Of a stretch of 64,000 nucleotides of DNA, positions 29,012 through 38,244 are shown in pieces. The notes beneath the pieces are model-generated. The model saw only the letters and a list, made by a program, of their open reading frames with translations, was not told the origin of the DNA and made no database searches. Origin of the DNA: Cognatundibacterium aquatile (lineage in GTDB: Bacteria; Pseudomonadota; Gammaproteobacteria; Burkholderiales; Burkholderiaceae_D); contig NZ_JACOFT010000001.1 in assembly GCF_014699135.1 (NCBI RefSeq), positions 496,001 through 560,000 of the forward strand, in the 5' to 3' direction. A program made the position numbers and the translations under genes. Each line of letters opens with the position of its first letter. Within the stretch, counting starts at the first letter, position 1.

Positions 29012-30369
29012 CCACGCTGTTTGCGCGCAATGCGTTTTTGCCGCAAGGCTGGACAAAGAATGTCCGCCTGCAGTGGGATGCGCAGGGCGATATTCAAAGC
29101 ATAGAAAACGATGCCACCGTCAGACCCGGCGAACCGCAGGCGACTTACGTGTTACCTGGCATGTGCAATCTGCATTCCCACGCATTCCAGCGCGCGATGG
29201 CGGGCATGACCGAAATCGCCGGTGACAGCAAAGACAGTTTCTGGACCTGGCGCGATCTCATGTATCGCTACGCGCTGCACATCACGCCAGAGCAGATACA
29301 GGCGATTGCCGCACAACTGTATGCAGAATGTCTGCGCCACGGTTACACCGCTGTGTGCGAATTCCATTATCTGCACCGTGACCCTGCGGGTAAGATGTAT
29401 GCAAATCCGGCGGAAATGGCGCAACGCCTGATCGCTGCTGCCAGTCAGAGCGGCATCGGCATGACTATGCTGCCGGTGTTGTATAGCTATGCTGACTTCC
29501 ATGCAAAGCCGCTGCGTGATGATCAACGTCGCTTTGCAACGAGTGTCGATGACATATTGCTGCTGGTACAAAATCTGGAAGCCAGCCGCAGTCATCAGGT
29601 GGAAGTTGGCGTTGCGCCGCATTCACTGCGTGCGGCCAGCATAGGCCAGATACGTGAGCTGCAACAGGCAATGCCTGTCGGGCGGCCAGTGCATATCCAT
29701 ATCGCAGAGCAGATCAAAGAAGTTGAGGCTTGTCTTGCTGCCAGCGGCCAGCGCCCGGTCGAATTGCTGCTGGATACCGGGCTCGTCGATCAGCGCTGGT
29801 GCCTCGTGCATGCAACGCATCTGACGTCAACTGAAGTCGCCGGCATCGCCGCCAGCGGTGCCGTGGCTGGACTTTGCCCGACCACCGAAGCGAATCTGGG
29901 TGATGGCTTTTTCGATTTGCCGGATTACGTCGCCGCCGGTGGCCGTTTCGGTATCGGCAGCGACAGCCATGTTTCGCACAGCGTGGTCGAAGAATTGCGC
30001 TGGCTGGAATATGGCCAGCGTCTGCGTCTGCAAGGTCGTAATATTGCCAGCAACGCGCAGCAAAAAAAGGTGGGCGATTTTCTGTGGCAATCAGCGCTGC
30101 AAGGCGGCGCGCAAGCCAGCGGGCGCAGGCTGGGCAAACTCGCTTCCGGTTATCGTGCCGACTTCATTGTGCTCGACGATGCGCATCCGAATCTGGCCGG
30201 AATTTCCAGCAGCGATGTCCTGAATACCTGGATCTTTGCCGGAAACGATACGCTGGTGCGTGACGTTTATGTCGGTGGAAAACAAGTCGTCAGCAATGGC
30301 CGCCACTGCCATCAAGCGCAGATAGAAAGCGCCTATGTCAATTGCATGCGCGAGTTGCGCAGGCTGTGA
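29008..30369 (+). CDS. hutF: formimidoylglutamate deiminase HutF
   Basis: A 453-residue amidohydrolase-superfamily enzyme that converts N-formimidoyl-glutamate to N-formylglutamate and ammonia, feeding HutG. The metal-site segments are LPGMCNLHSHAFQRAMAG, HIHIAEQIKEVEAC, LVHATHLTS and GIGSDSHVSHSVVEELRWLEYGQRL. Length and motifs are normal. With hutG it forms the HutF/HutG branch of histidine catabolism used by pseudomonads and many betaproteobacteria. Confidence 0.95.
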   Translation: MTTLFARNAFLPQGWTKNVRLQWDAQGDIQSIENDATVRPGEPQATYVLPGMCNLHSHAFQRAMAGMTEIAGDSKDSFWTWRDLMYRYALHITPEQIQAIAAQLYAECLRHGYTAVCEFHYLHRDPAGKMYANPAEMAQRLIAAASQSGIGMTMLPVLYSYADFHAKPLRDDQRRFATSVDDILLLVQNLEASRSHQVEVGVAPHSLRAASIGQIRELQQAMPVGRPVHIHIAEQIKEVEACLAASGQRPVELLLDTGLVDQRWCLVHATHLTSTEVAGIAASGAVAGLCPTTEANLGDGFFDLPDYVAAGGRFGIGSDSHVSHSVVEELRWLEYGQRLRLQGRNIASNAQQKKVGDFLWQSALQGGAQASGRRLGKLASGYRADFIVLDDAHPNLAGISSSDVLNTWIFAGNDTLVRDVYVGGKQVVSNGRHCHQAQIESAYVNCMRELRRL

Positions 30370-30394
30370 TTTTGCATTTTCCGTTGTTGGACGT

Positions 30395-30477
30395 GAAAAA
30401 TATACTGGGGGGAGTATTTTTAAACCTCCTTATTTTATGCTGAGATTAAGGCTGTTTTTGTGCATACTCCCCCAATT
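30395..30477. repeat. ATACT-G6-AGTAT repeat, copy 2
   Basis: Second copy of the repeat seen at 2891. The left box is ATACT GGGGGG AGTAT at 30402-30417. The right box is ATACTCCCCC at 30464-30473, inverted relative to copy 1, so here GGGGGAGTAT and ATACTCCCCC form a perfect 10-bp inverted repeat across 46 bases. The interior can fold (CCTTA/TTAAGG). It lies between the convergent hutF and GNAT genes, where it could also act as a bidirectional terminator-like hairpin. Confidence 0.7.
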
Positions 30478-30517
30478 TTCAGTCAATGAACAAGGTCGAT
30501 GCGCAATCAATATGCCA

Positions 30518-31081
30518 CTATTTCTCAGGGGGAATGTCCGTGGCGACAGGCGTTTGCTCCAGTACCAGACGCATTGTTTGTTCCAGTAAAGCGGAATCCG
30601 GACGCAGCGGTTCAGGCACGCCGACGGCCTGAAATCCTTCCCGGAGATAGAGTCGCATTGCGGCGCTGTCGCCGCATGTCACCCCTAATTGAACAAGCTT
30701 GGCGCGTCTGGATCTCGCCCAGAGAATTGCTGCTCTGAGCAGCGCCGCTGCCATACCTTGTCCCCGATATTCTGGTGCCACCCACACCTGAAAAATATTG
30801 ACGACGGAAGTATCAGTGGCATCCTCTTTCGCCCACAGCAAACCAGCAAATTCATTTTTAATGCCCGAGATTTCCGCTATTAACGGGCGATCTTTTCCTG
30901 AGCTTGTTGCCAGTAAGAGTCGTGTTGCCCAGACATCGTCAGGACGATCTTTTTCTGCGGCGAGTGTGCTGCCAAAGGCGTCTGGCGCATCGGCAAGAGA
31001 GCGAAGTCTGATCTGCCGATATTGTTGCCATTCGTGTGCGGTTAAGGGACGTACGGTGTAAGACGTGGGTGAAGATGTCAT
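30518..31081 (-). CDS. GNAT family N-acetyltransferase
   Basis: A 187-residue acetyltransferase. The acetyl-CoA binding motif VAPEYRGQGMAAALLRAAI (Q/RxxGxG/A type) is at about residues 108-126. It is followed by LVQLGVTCGDSAAMRLYLREGFQAVG, the usual late motif. The N-terminal part (RPLTAHEWQQYRQIRLRSLADAPDAFGSTL) is that of stand-alone GNATs. The substrate is unknown. It is convergent with hutF and flanked by repeat copies on both sides. Confidence 0.85.
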   Translation of the reverse strand: MTSSPTSYTVRPLTAHEWQQYRQIRLRSLADAPDAFGSTLAAEKDRPDDVWATRLLLATSSGKDRPLIAEISGIKNEFAGLLWAKEDATDTSVVNIFQVWVAPEYRGQGMAAALLRAAILWARSRRAKLVQLGVTCGDSAAMRLYLREGFQAVGVPEPLRPDSALLEQTMRLVLEQTPVATDIPPEK

Positions 31082-31688
31082 CGGTTGATCTCAGGTGCAA
31101 GGGATGTGTCGCTGCTTGGTTTTTCGTGCAACGCCGCTGCACAGGAGCAGGTTAGTATTCCTGCCAGACAAAACCAATCTACTGGCAAGCGGTGGAGCCG
31201 AAGTAAGCGAAAGTCAGGCGAATCAAGCCAGCATTGAAGTGTCTGTGGCGCACTAATTCGTCGCGAAAGAATAAATATACTCCCTCCCAGTATTTCCAGA
31301 CATCCTTATTTCATAAAGAGATAAGGATGAAAAAGCCACATACTCCCCATTTTTATTGATATTGTCGATGAACTTCAGCGATCTTCTTGAGGGGGAATTC
31401 ACGCTATTTTTATTGACCACATTCTGCATTTCGTCGGCGTATTCATCGTTTCGTCACAAACTCTCGCAAAACAATGAAAATTTGTTATGCTTCATTTCTC
31501 GTTTAATAAGAGAACAAGCATTTTCTGTCCTAACGAGGTGCATGCAAAACCGCCTTTCCGGCGTGATGGTGCATCAGTGGTACTGATCGCTGTTATCGAT
31601 GTCAGCCTGACATCAGAGATCAGAGAAATAGAAGAGAAAAGTTCAGAAGTAGTGAAGTTGACCGTTTAACGACTAATGGAATAAATCA
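31082..31688. other. 607-bp intergenic region before the M16 protease
   Basis: This region lies between the divergent GNAT and M16 genes and contains repeat copy 3 at 31273-31350. The remaining AT-rich sequence includes a short open frame at 31356-31586 with no recognisable homology. It ends with the M16 ribosome-binding region (AATGGAATAAATCA). No RNA gene or clear promoter was recognised. Confidence 0.5.
31273..31350. repeat. ATACT-C6-AGTAT repeat, copy 3
   Basis: Third copy. The left box reads ATACT CCCTCCC AGTAT at 31277-31293, the box core inverted relative to copies 1 and 2 and with one inserted T. The right box is ATACTCCCC at 31340-31348. A perfect inner hairpin CCTTAT/ATAAGG (about 31302-31326) separates them. 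Flanks (AAATA upstream, ATTTT downstream) match copy 2. Confidence 0.68.
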
Positions 31689-34457
31689 ATGAAACTCAAA
31701 CCAATTTGCCTTGCATTTGCCCTCGCGTTTACTGCTGCGACTGCAATGCCTACCCTTGCAGCAGCGCCAAAAGCGGTTGTTGCAGCAAAAGCGACTGCGT
31801 ACACCAGTGTTGAAGGCATCACGGAATACCGTTTGCCTAACGGCTTGCGCGTATTGCTGGCACCGGATGCATCAAAACCAACCACCACCGTCAATGTGAC
31901 TTATCTTGTTGGTTCACGCCATGAAAGTTACGGCGAAACAGGTATGGCGCATTTGCTTGAGCACATGGTGTTCAAGGGTACCAAAGACCGTGGCAACATC
32001 ATGCAAGAGCTGGGCAAGCGCGGCATGCAGTTCAATGGCACCACGTCTTACGATCGCACCAATTACTTCGAAACCTTCCCTGCCAGTGAAGATAATCTGA
32101 AATGGGCGCTGGAAATGGAAGCCGACCGCATGGTCAATTCCAAAGTGGCGCGGGTTGATCTCGATACCGAATTTTCCGTGGTCCGCAATGAAATGGAAAT
32201 CGGTGAAAACAATCCGATTGGCGTACTCTGGAAGCAGTTGAGTGCCGCCACTTTCGACTGGCACAACTATGGTCACAGCACCATCGGTGCACGCTCTGAC
32301 GTCGAGGGTGTGAAAATTACTAACCTGCAGGCGTTTTACCGTAAGTTCTATCAGCCGGATAATGCTGTGCTGATGGTGGCCGGTAAATTCGATCCGGCAA
32401 AAACGCTGGCGCTGATCGAAAAATCCTTTGGTGTCATCGCCAAACCGACACGTGAACTGAGCAACACCTGGACCCGCGAAGCACCACGCGACGGTACGCG
32501 TGAGGTAACAGTACGCCGCGTCAGCGATCAGCAACTGGCTGCCGTACTGTATCCGACATCATCAGGCAGTCATACCGATGCTGTTGCAGTATCTGCGTTA
32601 GGCGAGATTCTTGGTTCGGCACCCAATGGCCGTTTGTATAAAAAACTGGTGGAAAGCAAAAAGGCGGTGAGTGTCGAAGACGTGCCTTTCCAGCTGGCAG
32701 AGCCTGGCTACATCATGTTCCTCGGTATCATTAGCAAAGATCAGAATGTGGCTGACGTTAAAGCAGGTCTGATTGAAACAGTCGAAGGGCTGGCGCAAGA
32801 ACCAGTCACCGAAGCTGAATTGAAACGGGCGAAAACCAATCTGCTGAATACTTTGGAAAAAATCAACAATGATCCGCAACGTCTGTGCGTCAGTATGTCT
32901 GAATCGATCGCGCTGGGTGACTGGCGCATGTTTTTCGTAAAACGTGATCGCATTGAGGCGCTGACAGTTGCTGATGTACAGCGCGTCGCGCAAAATTACT
33001 TTAAAGCCGATAACCGCAGTTACGGTCAGTTCCTGCCAGTGGCAAAACCTGATCGCGCCGAAATTCCGGCGGCACCGGACGTTGCCAAACTGGTAGAGGG
33101 TTACAAAGGCCGTGCGACTGTAGCGGCAGGCGAAACTTTCGATGCAACCGCTGCCAATATCGATAAGCGCACAGAAAAACTGACGCTGAAAAATGGTGCG
33201 AAAGTCGCGTTGTTGAGTAAAAAAACACGCGGTGAAACCGTGAATGGCAATCTGAGTCTGCATTTCGGCGATGAAAAATCCCTGTTCGGCAAAGTCGCTG
33301 TTGCCGATCTGACTGCGGATATGCTGATGCGCGGTTCGGGAAAATTTACCCGTGCCGAACTCGATACCAAACTCGGTGAGCTGAAAGCTAAATTACGTAT
33401 TTCCGGTGCAGGTCAGAATCTGAATGTCAGCTTTGACACCGTGCGCGCCAATCTGCCTGCCTTGCTAGATCTGCTGCGTGACGTTCTGCGTGCACCGACT
33501 TTCCCGCAATCTGAATTCGATTTGCTGGTCAAAGAAAATCTGACGCAGATAGAATCTGGTAAAAACGAGCCACAAGCCGTTGCAACACGTGCGATGGGCG
33601 CTTTGAAAAACAGTCTGTATAAAAAAGGCGATATTCGTTATCAGTCTTCTTTCAATGAAGCGATGGAAGAATACAGCACTGCAAAACTCGACAGCGTCAA
33701 AGATTTCTACAAAACCTTCTATGGTGCAAACAGTGCCGAGTTTTCTCTGGTCGGTGATTTTGATGCGGCAGAAGTCAAAACGAAACTGGCCACGGTGCTT
33801 GGCGACTGGAATAGTCCAGCGAAGTATGTTCGTGTTCCCAGCCTGAATCTGAATGCAAACGGGCAAGCGAACAGCATAGAAACTCCGGACAAAGCGAATG
33901 CGTTTTATCTGGCATCACTGCCGTTTGAACTCGATGACCAGTCGCCTGATTATCCAGCGTTGCGCGTTGCCAATAATATCCTCGGTGGTGGTATCAAATC
34001 ACGTCTGTTCAATCGCCTGCGTCAGAAAGAAGGCATCAGCTACGGTGCCGGCAGTTCACTGAGCGTGCCGAGTCTGGACAAAAACGCAGCGGTTGTTTTG
34101 TACGCAATGTACGCACCGCAAAATCTGGCGAAATTACAAACCGGCGTGAAAGAAGAGCTGGCTTTGTTAGTCAAAGATGGCGTGACGGCAGCAGAGTTGG
34201 CGGACGCGAAGCAGTCTATCGCACAGGAAGGCAATATCCGCCGTGCGCAAGATCCGGCATTGGCAGGCAACCTGCGCGGCCAGTTATATGTTGGTCGCTC
34301 TATGGCATTTGATGCTGAGGTCGAAGCGAAAATTGCCGCACTGACGCTGGACGATGTGAATGCGGTGATACGCAAATACGTGAAACCAGACAGTTTTGCC
34401 CATTTCTATGTCGGCGATTTTGCTGGCGCAGCGAAAAAAGCAGCAGCCGCGAAGTAA
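31689..34457 (+). CDS. M16 family zinc metallopeptidase (pitrilysin/PqqL type)
   Basis: A 922-residue exported protease. Residues 1-25 form a signal peptide (MKLKPICLAFALAFTAATAMPTLAAA). The inverted zinc motif HLLEH is at residues 88-92 (MAHLLEHMVFKGT), with a further Glu about 77 residues on (NEMEIGENNP). Two tandem M16 modules make up the rest; the second module has no HxxEH, as usual. Such periplasmic M16 proteases degrade peptides in the envelope. It stands alone, with a bidirectional terminator downstream. Confidence 0.9.
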   Translation: MKLKPICLAFALAFTAATAMPTLAAAPKAVVAAKATAYTSVEGITEYRLPNGLRVLLAPDASKPTTTVNVTYLVGSRHESYGETGMAHLLEHMVFKGTKDRGNIMQELGKRGMQFNGTTSYDRTNYFETFPASEDNLKWALEMEADRMVNSKVARVDLDTEFSVVRNEMEIGENNPIGVLWKQLSAATFDWHNYGHSTIGARSDVEGVKITNLQAFYRKFYQPDNAVLMVAGKFDPAKTLALIEKSFGVIAKPTRELSNTWTREAPRDGTREVTVRRVSDQQLAAVLYPTSSGSHTDAVAVSALGEILGSAPNGRLYKKLVESKKAVSVEDVPFQLAEPGYIMFLGIISKDQNVADVKAGLIETVEGLAQEPVTEAELKRAKTNLLNTLEKINNDPQRLCVSMSESIALGDWRMFFVKRDRIEALTVADVQRVAQNYFKADNRSYGQFLPVAKPDRAEIPAAPDVAKLVEGYKGRATVAAGETFDATAANIDKRTEKLTLKNGAKVALLSKKTRGETVNGNLSLHFGDEKSLFGKVAVADLTADMLMRGSGKFTRAELDTKLGELKAKLRISGAGQNLNVSFDTVRANLPALLDLLRDVLRAPTFPQSEFDLLVKENLTQIESGKNEPQAVATRAMGALKNSLYKKGDIRYQSSFNEAMEEYSTAKLDSVKDFYKTFYGANSAEFSLVGDFDAAEVKTKLATVLGDWNSPAKYVRVPSLNLNANGQANSIETPDKANAFYLASLPFELDDQSPDYPALRVANNILGGGIKSRLFNRLRQKEGISYGAGSSLSVPSLDKNAAVVLYAMYAPQNLAKLQTGVKEELALLVKDGVTAAELADAKQSIAQEGNIRRAQDPALAGNLRGQLYVGRSMAFDAEVEAKIAALTLDDVNAVIRKYVKPDSFAHFYVGDFAGAAKKAAAAK

Positions 34458-34514
34458 GTTTTTTTGAGGGCATAACGCGACAGAAAATTCTGCTCGCGTA
34501 ACTGTCAGTGGAAA

Positions 34515-34556
34515 TATAAAAAAAGCGCAGTGTGATTTTTCACACTGCGCTTTTTT
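34515..34556. terminator. bidirectional terminator between M16 and aroG
   Basis: AAAAGCGCAGTGTG-ATTTTT-CACACTGCGCTTTT is a perfect stem of 14 pairs with A and T tracts on either side, so it can end transcription from both the M16 gene (plus) and aroG (minus). Confidence 0.93.
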
Positions 34557-34581
34557 ACATGCTGAACCAGATTGAGCCAGA

Positions 34582-35637
34582 TTATTTCTGACGCAATCTG
34601 GCGGCTGCTTCACGCAGCATATTTTCGGTCGTGTTCCAGTCCACACAGGCATCGGTGACGGAACAGCCGTATTTCAGTTGCGATAAATCGGCAGGAATTG
34701 CCTGATTACCCGCGACGATATTCGATTCGATCATGACGCCGACGATAGCGTCATTGCCGTTGGCGATCTGGTTCACCACATCCGCCATCACCAGTGGTTG
34801 CAATTCCGGCTTTTTGAAGCTGTTGGCATGTGAGCAGTCAACCACGATGTTCGGCGGCAGTTTCGCTTTCACCAGTGCCTGCTGCGCCATCGCCACCGAC
34901 ACCGTGTCGTAGTTCGGACGATCACCGCCGCCACGCAACACGACATGGCCATATTGATTGCCGCTGGTGCGTACTATCGACACCTGACCCTGACTGTTGT
35001 AGCCGAGGAAGGAATGTGGATGCGAGGCGGACAGAATCGCATTGATCGCGATGCTGATGTCACCGTCAGTACCATTTTTGAAACCGACTGGTGTTGACAG
35101 ACCGGACGACATTTCCCGGTGGGTCTGCGATTCTGTCGTACGTGCGCCAATTGCTGTCCAGGCGATCAGATCACCCAGGTATTGCGGTGAAATCGGGTCG
35201 AGTGCCTCGGTGCCGGTAGGCAAACCGAGCTCGCAGACGTCGAGTAAAAAGCGACGCGCTTTTTCCATGCCTTCATCGACACGGAAAGAATCATCCAGAT
35301 ACGGGTCGTTGATGTAACCTTTCCAGCCGGTCGTGGTGCGTGGTTTTTCAAAATAGACACGCATCACCAGCAACATCACATCGCTGACTTCTGCCTGCAA
35401 CGCTTTCAGACGACGCGCGTAATCCAGACCCGCCACCGGATCGTGAATGGAGCAAGGGCCGACGACGACGAACAGACGTTTGTCTTTGCGATCAAGGATA
35501 TTGCGCAGGGCTTCGCGGCTTTGTTCGACGACGTTACCTGCCGCTTCCGTGAGCGGCAAACGTGCATGCAGCTCTTCCGGCGCAGGCATGTGGTCAAACG
35601 AGACGATGTTGATATTTTCGAGTGCGGTAGTAGTCAT
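34582..35637 (-). CDS. aroG: 3-deoxy-7-phosphoheptulonate synthase (type I DAHP synthase)
   Basis: A 351-residue type I-alpha DAHP synthase, which condenses phosphoenolpyruvate and erythrose 4-phosphate at the entry of the shikimate pathway. Characteristic parts are VVGPCSIHDPVAGLDYARRL, MRVYFEKPRTTTGWKGYINDPYLDDSF, GARTTESQTHREMSSGLSTPVGFKNGTDG and VDCSHANSFKKPELQ. The length and an intact N-terminal extension suggest feedback regulation by an aromatic amino acid; which one cannot be told. Among E. coli isozymes it resembles AroG/AroF. Confidence 0.94.
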   Translation of the reverse strand: MTTTALENINIVSFDHMPAPEELHARLPLTEAAGNVVEQSREALRNILDRKDKRLFVVVGPCSIHDPVAGLDYARRLKALQAEVSDVMLLVMRVYFEKPRTTTGWKGYINDPYLDDSFRVDEGMEKARRFLLDVCELGLPTGTEALDPISPQYLGDLIAWTAIGARTTESQTHREMSSGLSTPVGFKNGTDGDISIAINAILSASHPHSFLGYNSQGQVSIVRTSGNQYGHVVLRGGGDRPNYDTVSVAMAQQALVKAKLPPNIVVDCSHANSFKKPELQPLVMADVVNQIANGNDAIVGVMIESNIVAGNQAIPADLSQLKYGCSVTDACVDWNTTENMLREAAARLRQK

Positions 35638-35779
35638 GTTGGTGTCAGTAGTGAAAAACCTGGAGACTATTATGACTTAATTTGCTGCTCTGCCGCAAAA
35701 CTTGCCTGTTTTCAGGGCAACGCGGTGTCGAGTGCGTGGCACAATAGTGCTTTGCACTTTTTGAAAATTGGCAATAACA

Positions 35780-36532
35780 ATGCTTAGTCATGATCAGATT
35801 CAGGAGTTTCAGACTCAGGGTTTTTTAGTTTTACCAGGATTGGCAACGCCGGATTTTTGCGAACAAGTGATTCGCTTTGCAGAGCAACAATTAACGGACG
35901 ACGTACAGCCCATAGAATATGAGGCGGATACCCGCTATCCCGGCGCACCGGCATCGCGCGAAGCCGAAGGTGGGCATACCGCACGCCGTTTGTTGCAGGC
36001 GTATGGGCGTGATTCTCTGCTGGCAACATGGGCGACAGGCGCGGCACTGGCGCAGCCATTGTTGCAATTACTTGGCAATGGTGCGCTGATGTCGCAAGCA
36101 CATCACAATTGCATCATGACGAAACAGCCGCAGTATTCCACGGCAACTGGCTGGCACCGTGACAGCCGCTACTGGCATTTTGCGCGCGCCGAACTGATTT
36201 CAGCGTGGCTGGCCTTACGACATGAAACGGTGGAAAACGGATGTCTGCTGGTGATACCGGGATCGCATCAGCTTCAGATAGATGCATCGCAATTGGATGC
36301 GGCACAGTTTTTACGTGCTGATTTGCCGCAGAATCAAGCCTTGCTGGCACAGGCGAATCCAGTGGCTTTGCAGCAAGGTGATGTCTTGCTGTTTCACAGT
36401 AATCTGTTTCATGCGGCGGGAAAAAATCTGACCACCGCAGGAAAATTTTCTATGGTATTCACTTATCGGGATGCGGCAAATGTGCCGGAAGCAGGTTCGC
36501 GTTCGGCGAGTTTGCCTGAAATTCCTTTGTGA
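35780..36532 (+). CDS. phytanoyl-CoA dioxygenase family (PhyH) protein
   Basis: A 250-residue member of the Fe(II)/2-oxoglutarate PhyH family. The metal facial triad is visible as GWHRDSRYWH (His and Asp, about residues 126-135) and the distal His in LFHSNLFHAAGKN (about 208-220). SAWLALRHETVENGCLLVIPGSHQ is the usual jelly-roll segment. These enzymes hydroxylate diverse small substrates; none can be assigned here. I chose the ATG at 35780 over an upstream TTG at 35768. It is divergent from aroG. Confidence 0.82.
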   Translation: MLSHDQIQEFQTQGFLVLPGLATPDFCEQVIRFAEQQLTDDVQPIEYEADTRYPGAPASREAEGGHTARRLLQAYGRDSLLATWATGAALAQPLLQLLGNGALMSQAHHNCIMTKQPQYSTATGWHRDSRYWHFARAELISAWLALRHETVENGCLLVIPGSHQLQIDASQLDAAQFLRADLPQNQALLAQANPVALQQGDVLLFHSNLFHAAGKNLTTAGKFSMVFTYRDAANVPEAGSRSASLPEIPL

Positions 36533-36662
36533 TATAAAAAGTGTATAGTCAGCCTTTGCTGTGCTTCACAGTCCATTGCCAGATACCGTTGCAGAATGTT
36601 GTTACATGCATACATGCGGGCAATGGCTTCGTTTCACCTGTCATACAACCTGAGGAGACAAC

Positions 36663-37181
36663 ATGTTATCGAAAATGAAGCTGAGTCTGATGGCGGCAAG
36701 CCTGATTACTGGAATTGCGCAGGCACAAACACTGGAATTGCATTTTGTCGATGCGAGCGGCAATCTAGGTTCTGCTGGCAAAGTGACACTGGAAGATACT
36801 GCCTACGGTTTGCTGATGACACCGGATTTAACTGGTTTTCCAGCCGGTGTGCACGGTTTTCACGTACACGCGAATCCTTCTTGCGCACCAGCTGCAAATA
36901 ATGGCGTCGCGACAGCGGCATTAGGCGCCGGAGGACATTGGGACCCGGAAAAATCAGGCGCGCATCTGGGGCCGTATGGCAAAGGACATAAAGGCGATTT
37001 ACCAGCGTTGTACGTGAATGCGGATGGCAAGGCGAATTATCCTGTGCTGGCACCGCGTCTGAAGGCGGCCGATCTCAGTGGGCATGCGCTGATGGTGCAT
37101 GCGGGTGGCGATAATCATAGCGATCATCCTGCAATGCTGGGCGGTGGCGGTGCACGTATGGCGTGTGGCGTGGTTCCGTAA
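36663..37181 (+). CDS. sodC: periplasmic Cu/Zn superoxide dismutase
   Basis: A 172-residue superoxide dismutase with a signal peptide (about residues 1-21, cleavage near AQA). The copper and zinc ligands are in [18 protein letters not shown] and HSDHP-containing stretches. The Cys pair (NPSC and RMACGVV) can form the conserved disulfide. It removes superoxide in the periplasm. The ATG has a strong GAGGAG ribosome-binding site. A terminator-like hairpin follows at 37222-37252. Confidence 0.94.
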   Translation: MLSKMKLSLMAASLITGIAQAQTLELHFVDASGNLGSAGKVTLEDTAYGLLMTPDLTGFPAGVHGFHVHANPSCAPAANNGVATAALGAGGHWDPEKSGAHLGPYGKGHKGDLPALYVNADGKANYPVLAPRLKAADLSGHALMVHAGGDNHSDHPAMLGGGGARMACGVVP

Positions 37182-37221
37182 TTTCCAAGGGCATGAGCAG
37201 TTTCTTTTGTGTCGTGATTTG

Positions 37222-37252
37222 AAAACCTTGCGTCTGACGTGAGGTTTTTTTC
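37222..37252 (+). terminator. terminator after sodC
   Basis: AAAACCTTGCG and CGTGAGGTTTT form a stem with two G-T wobbles, followed by a T run. It lies 40 bases after the sodC stop. It covers a GTG at 37239 that could otherwise be read as the start of the next gene. Confidence 0.65.
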
Positions 37253-37268
37253 TTCGTACTTCTTTTTA

Positions 37269-38174
37269 ATGGTTTTTATGCTTCTGCGTTTTTGTTTATC
37301 TGTGTTGATTCTGGTGATATTCATTCATCCAGCGCAGGCTGCAACGACAACAGCGACGCCGGTGTTGCAAACCGTCACCGCTTGCGGCGATGATGTACCT
37401 CTGAAATTTGATGTGCTGCCAGCGGCCAACGCATCGCCGCCATACGCTGCGATGATAGTGGTACACGGCGGTAGCTGGCTCGGCGGTTCCCGTACGGATT
37501 TACACGGTTTGTTGCAGCAATTATCGCGTATGGGTTTTGTCGCTATGAGTGTGGATTACCGCCTGGCGCCCGCAGCACGGTTTCCGGCGCAGATAGAGGA
37601 TGTGAAATGTGCGGTGCGCTGGTTACGCAGCCATGCAGTTGAGTATCAGATCAATCCCGAAAAAATTGGCGCATTTGGTGTTTCCGCCGGTGCGCATTTG
37701 CTTGCACTGGCAGCGGTCACGCCGGGGAAATGGGAAAACACAGGTGGTTATGCTGGTATCAGCAGTCAGTTGCGGTGTGCGGTTTTACATGCGCCGCCGC
37801 TGGATTTTGTCGATTGGTGGAAAACTGCCGACCCTGCAATACGCGGCCCCATGTCACCGCGGGTAATGTTGAAATCGCTGCTGGGTGAAGATTTCTCTGC
37901 ATCGGCGAACATCTACCAAGACGCCAGTCCTGTCAGTTATATCCCGGCATCAAGCAAACTTAAAAATAAGCTGCCGTCATTATTGCTGTTGCAGGGCGAG
38001 CTGGATGCGACTGTACCTGTGCGGCAGGCAAGGGATTTTACAAAGAAAATGAAAGCAACTGGCGCATCGGTGGAGTTAATGACGATTGCCGATGCCGATC
38101 ATTTCGCTTTTGGTTCTCAGGGACGCCAGGTGTCCGCAAAAATTCAGGAGTTTCTCGGAGCTTGTCTGAAATAA
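37269..38174 (+). CDS. exported alpha/beta hydrolase (esterase, BD-FAE-like)
   Basis: A 301-residue secreted or lipid-anchored hydrolase. The N-terminus (MVFMLLRFCLSVLILVIFIHPAQA) is a signal peptide. The oxyanion motif HGGSW, the nucleophile elbow GVSAG, a late Asp (GELDATVP) and His (DADHFAFG) make a complete catalytic triad. Family members cleave carboxylic esters. The start is uncertain: ATG at 37269 or 37278 is preferred over a GTG at 37239, which lies inside the sodC terminator. It is convergent with lysA. Confidence 0.82.
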   Translation: MVFMLLRFCLSVLILVIFIHPAQAATTTATPVLQTVTACGDDVPLKFDVLPAANASPPYAAMIVVHGGSWLGGSRTDLHGLLQQLSRMGFVAMSVDYRLAPAARFPAQIEDVKCAVRWLRSHAVEYQINPEKIGAFGVSAGAHLLALAAVTPGKWENTGGYAGISSQLRCAVLHAPPLDFVDWWKTADPAIRGPMSPRVMLKSLLGEDFSASANIYQDASPVSYIPASSKLKNKLPSLLLLQGELDATVPVRQARDFTKKMKATGASVELMTIADADHFAFGSQGRQVSAKIQEFLGACLK

Positions 38175-38220
38175 AAAAAGGCGCAACAGCGTGAGCTGTA
38201 TGGCACGTATAGCGCCTTTC
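38172..38220. terminator. bidirectional terminator between the esterase gene and lysA
   Basis: AAAAGGCGC and GCGCCTTT close a branched structure that includes the inner hairpin ACAGC-GTGA-GCTGT. On the minus strand a long T run follows (TTTTTTTATTT), so it is strongest for lysA. Confidence 0.8.
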
Positions 38221-38244
38221 GTTTTCATCGCAATGGGCCCTGTA

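Noticed and set aside
31356-31586. Possible small gene before the M16 protease
   Set aside because: No convincing ribosome-binding site, no known family, and a composition like the surrounding intergenic sequence.
37239-37268. GTG at 37239 as start of the esterase
   Set aside because: It lies within the sodC terminator stem and would add residues ahead of a good signal peptide.
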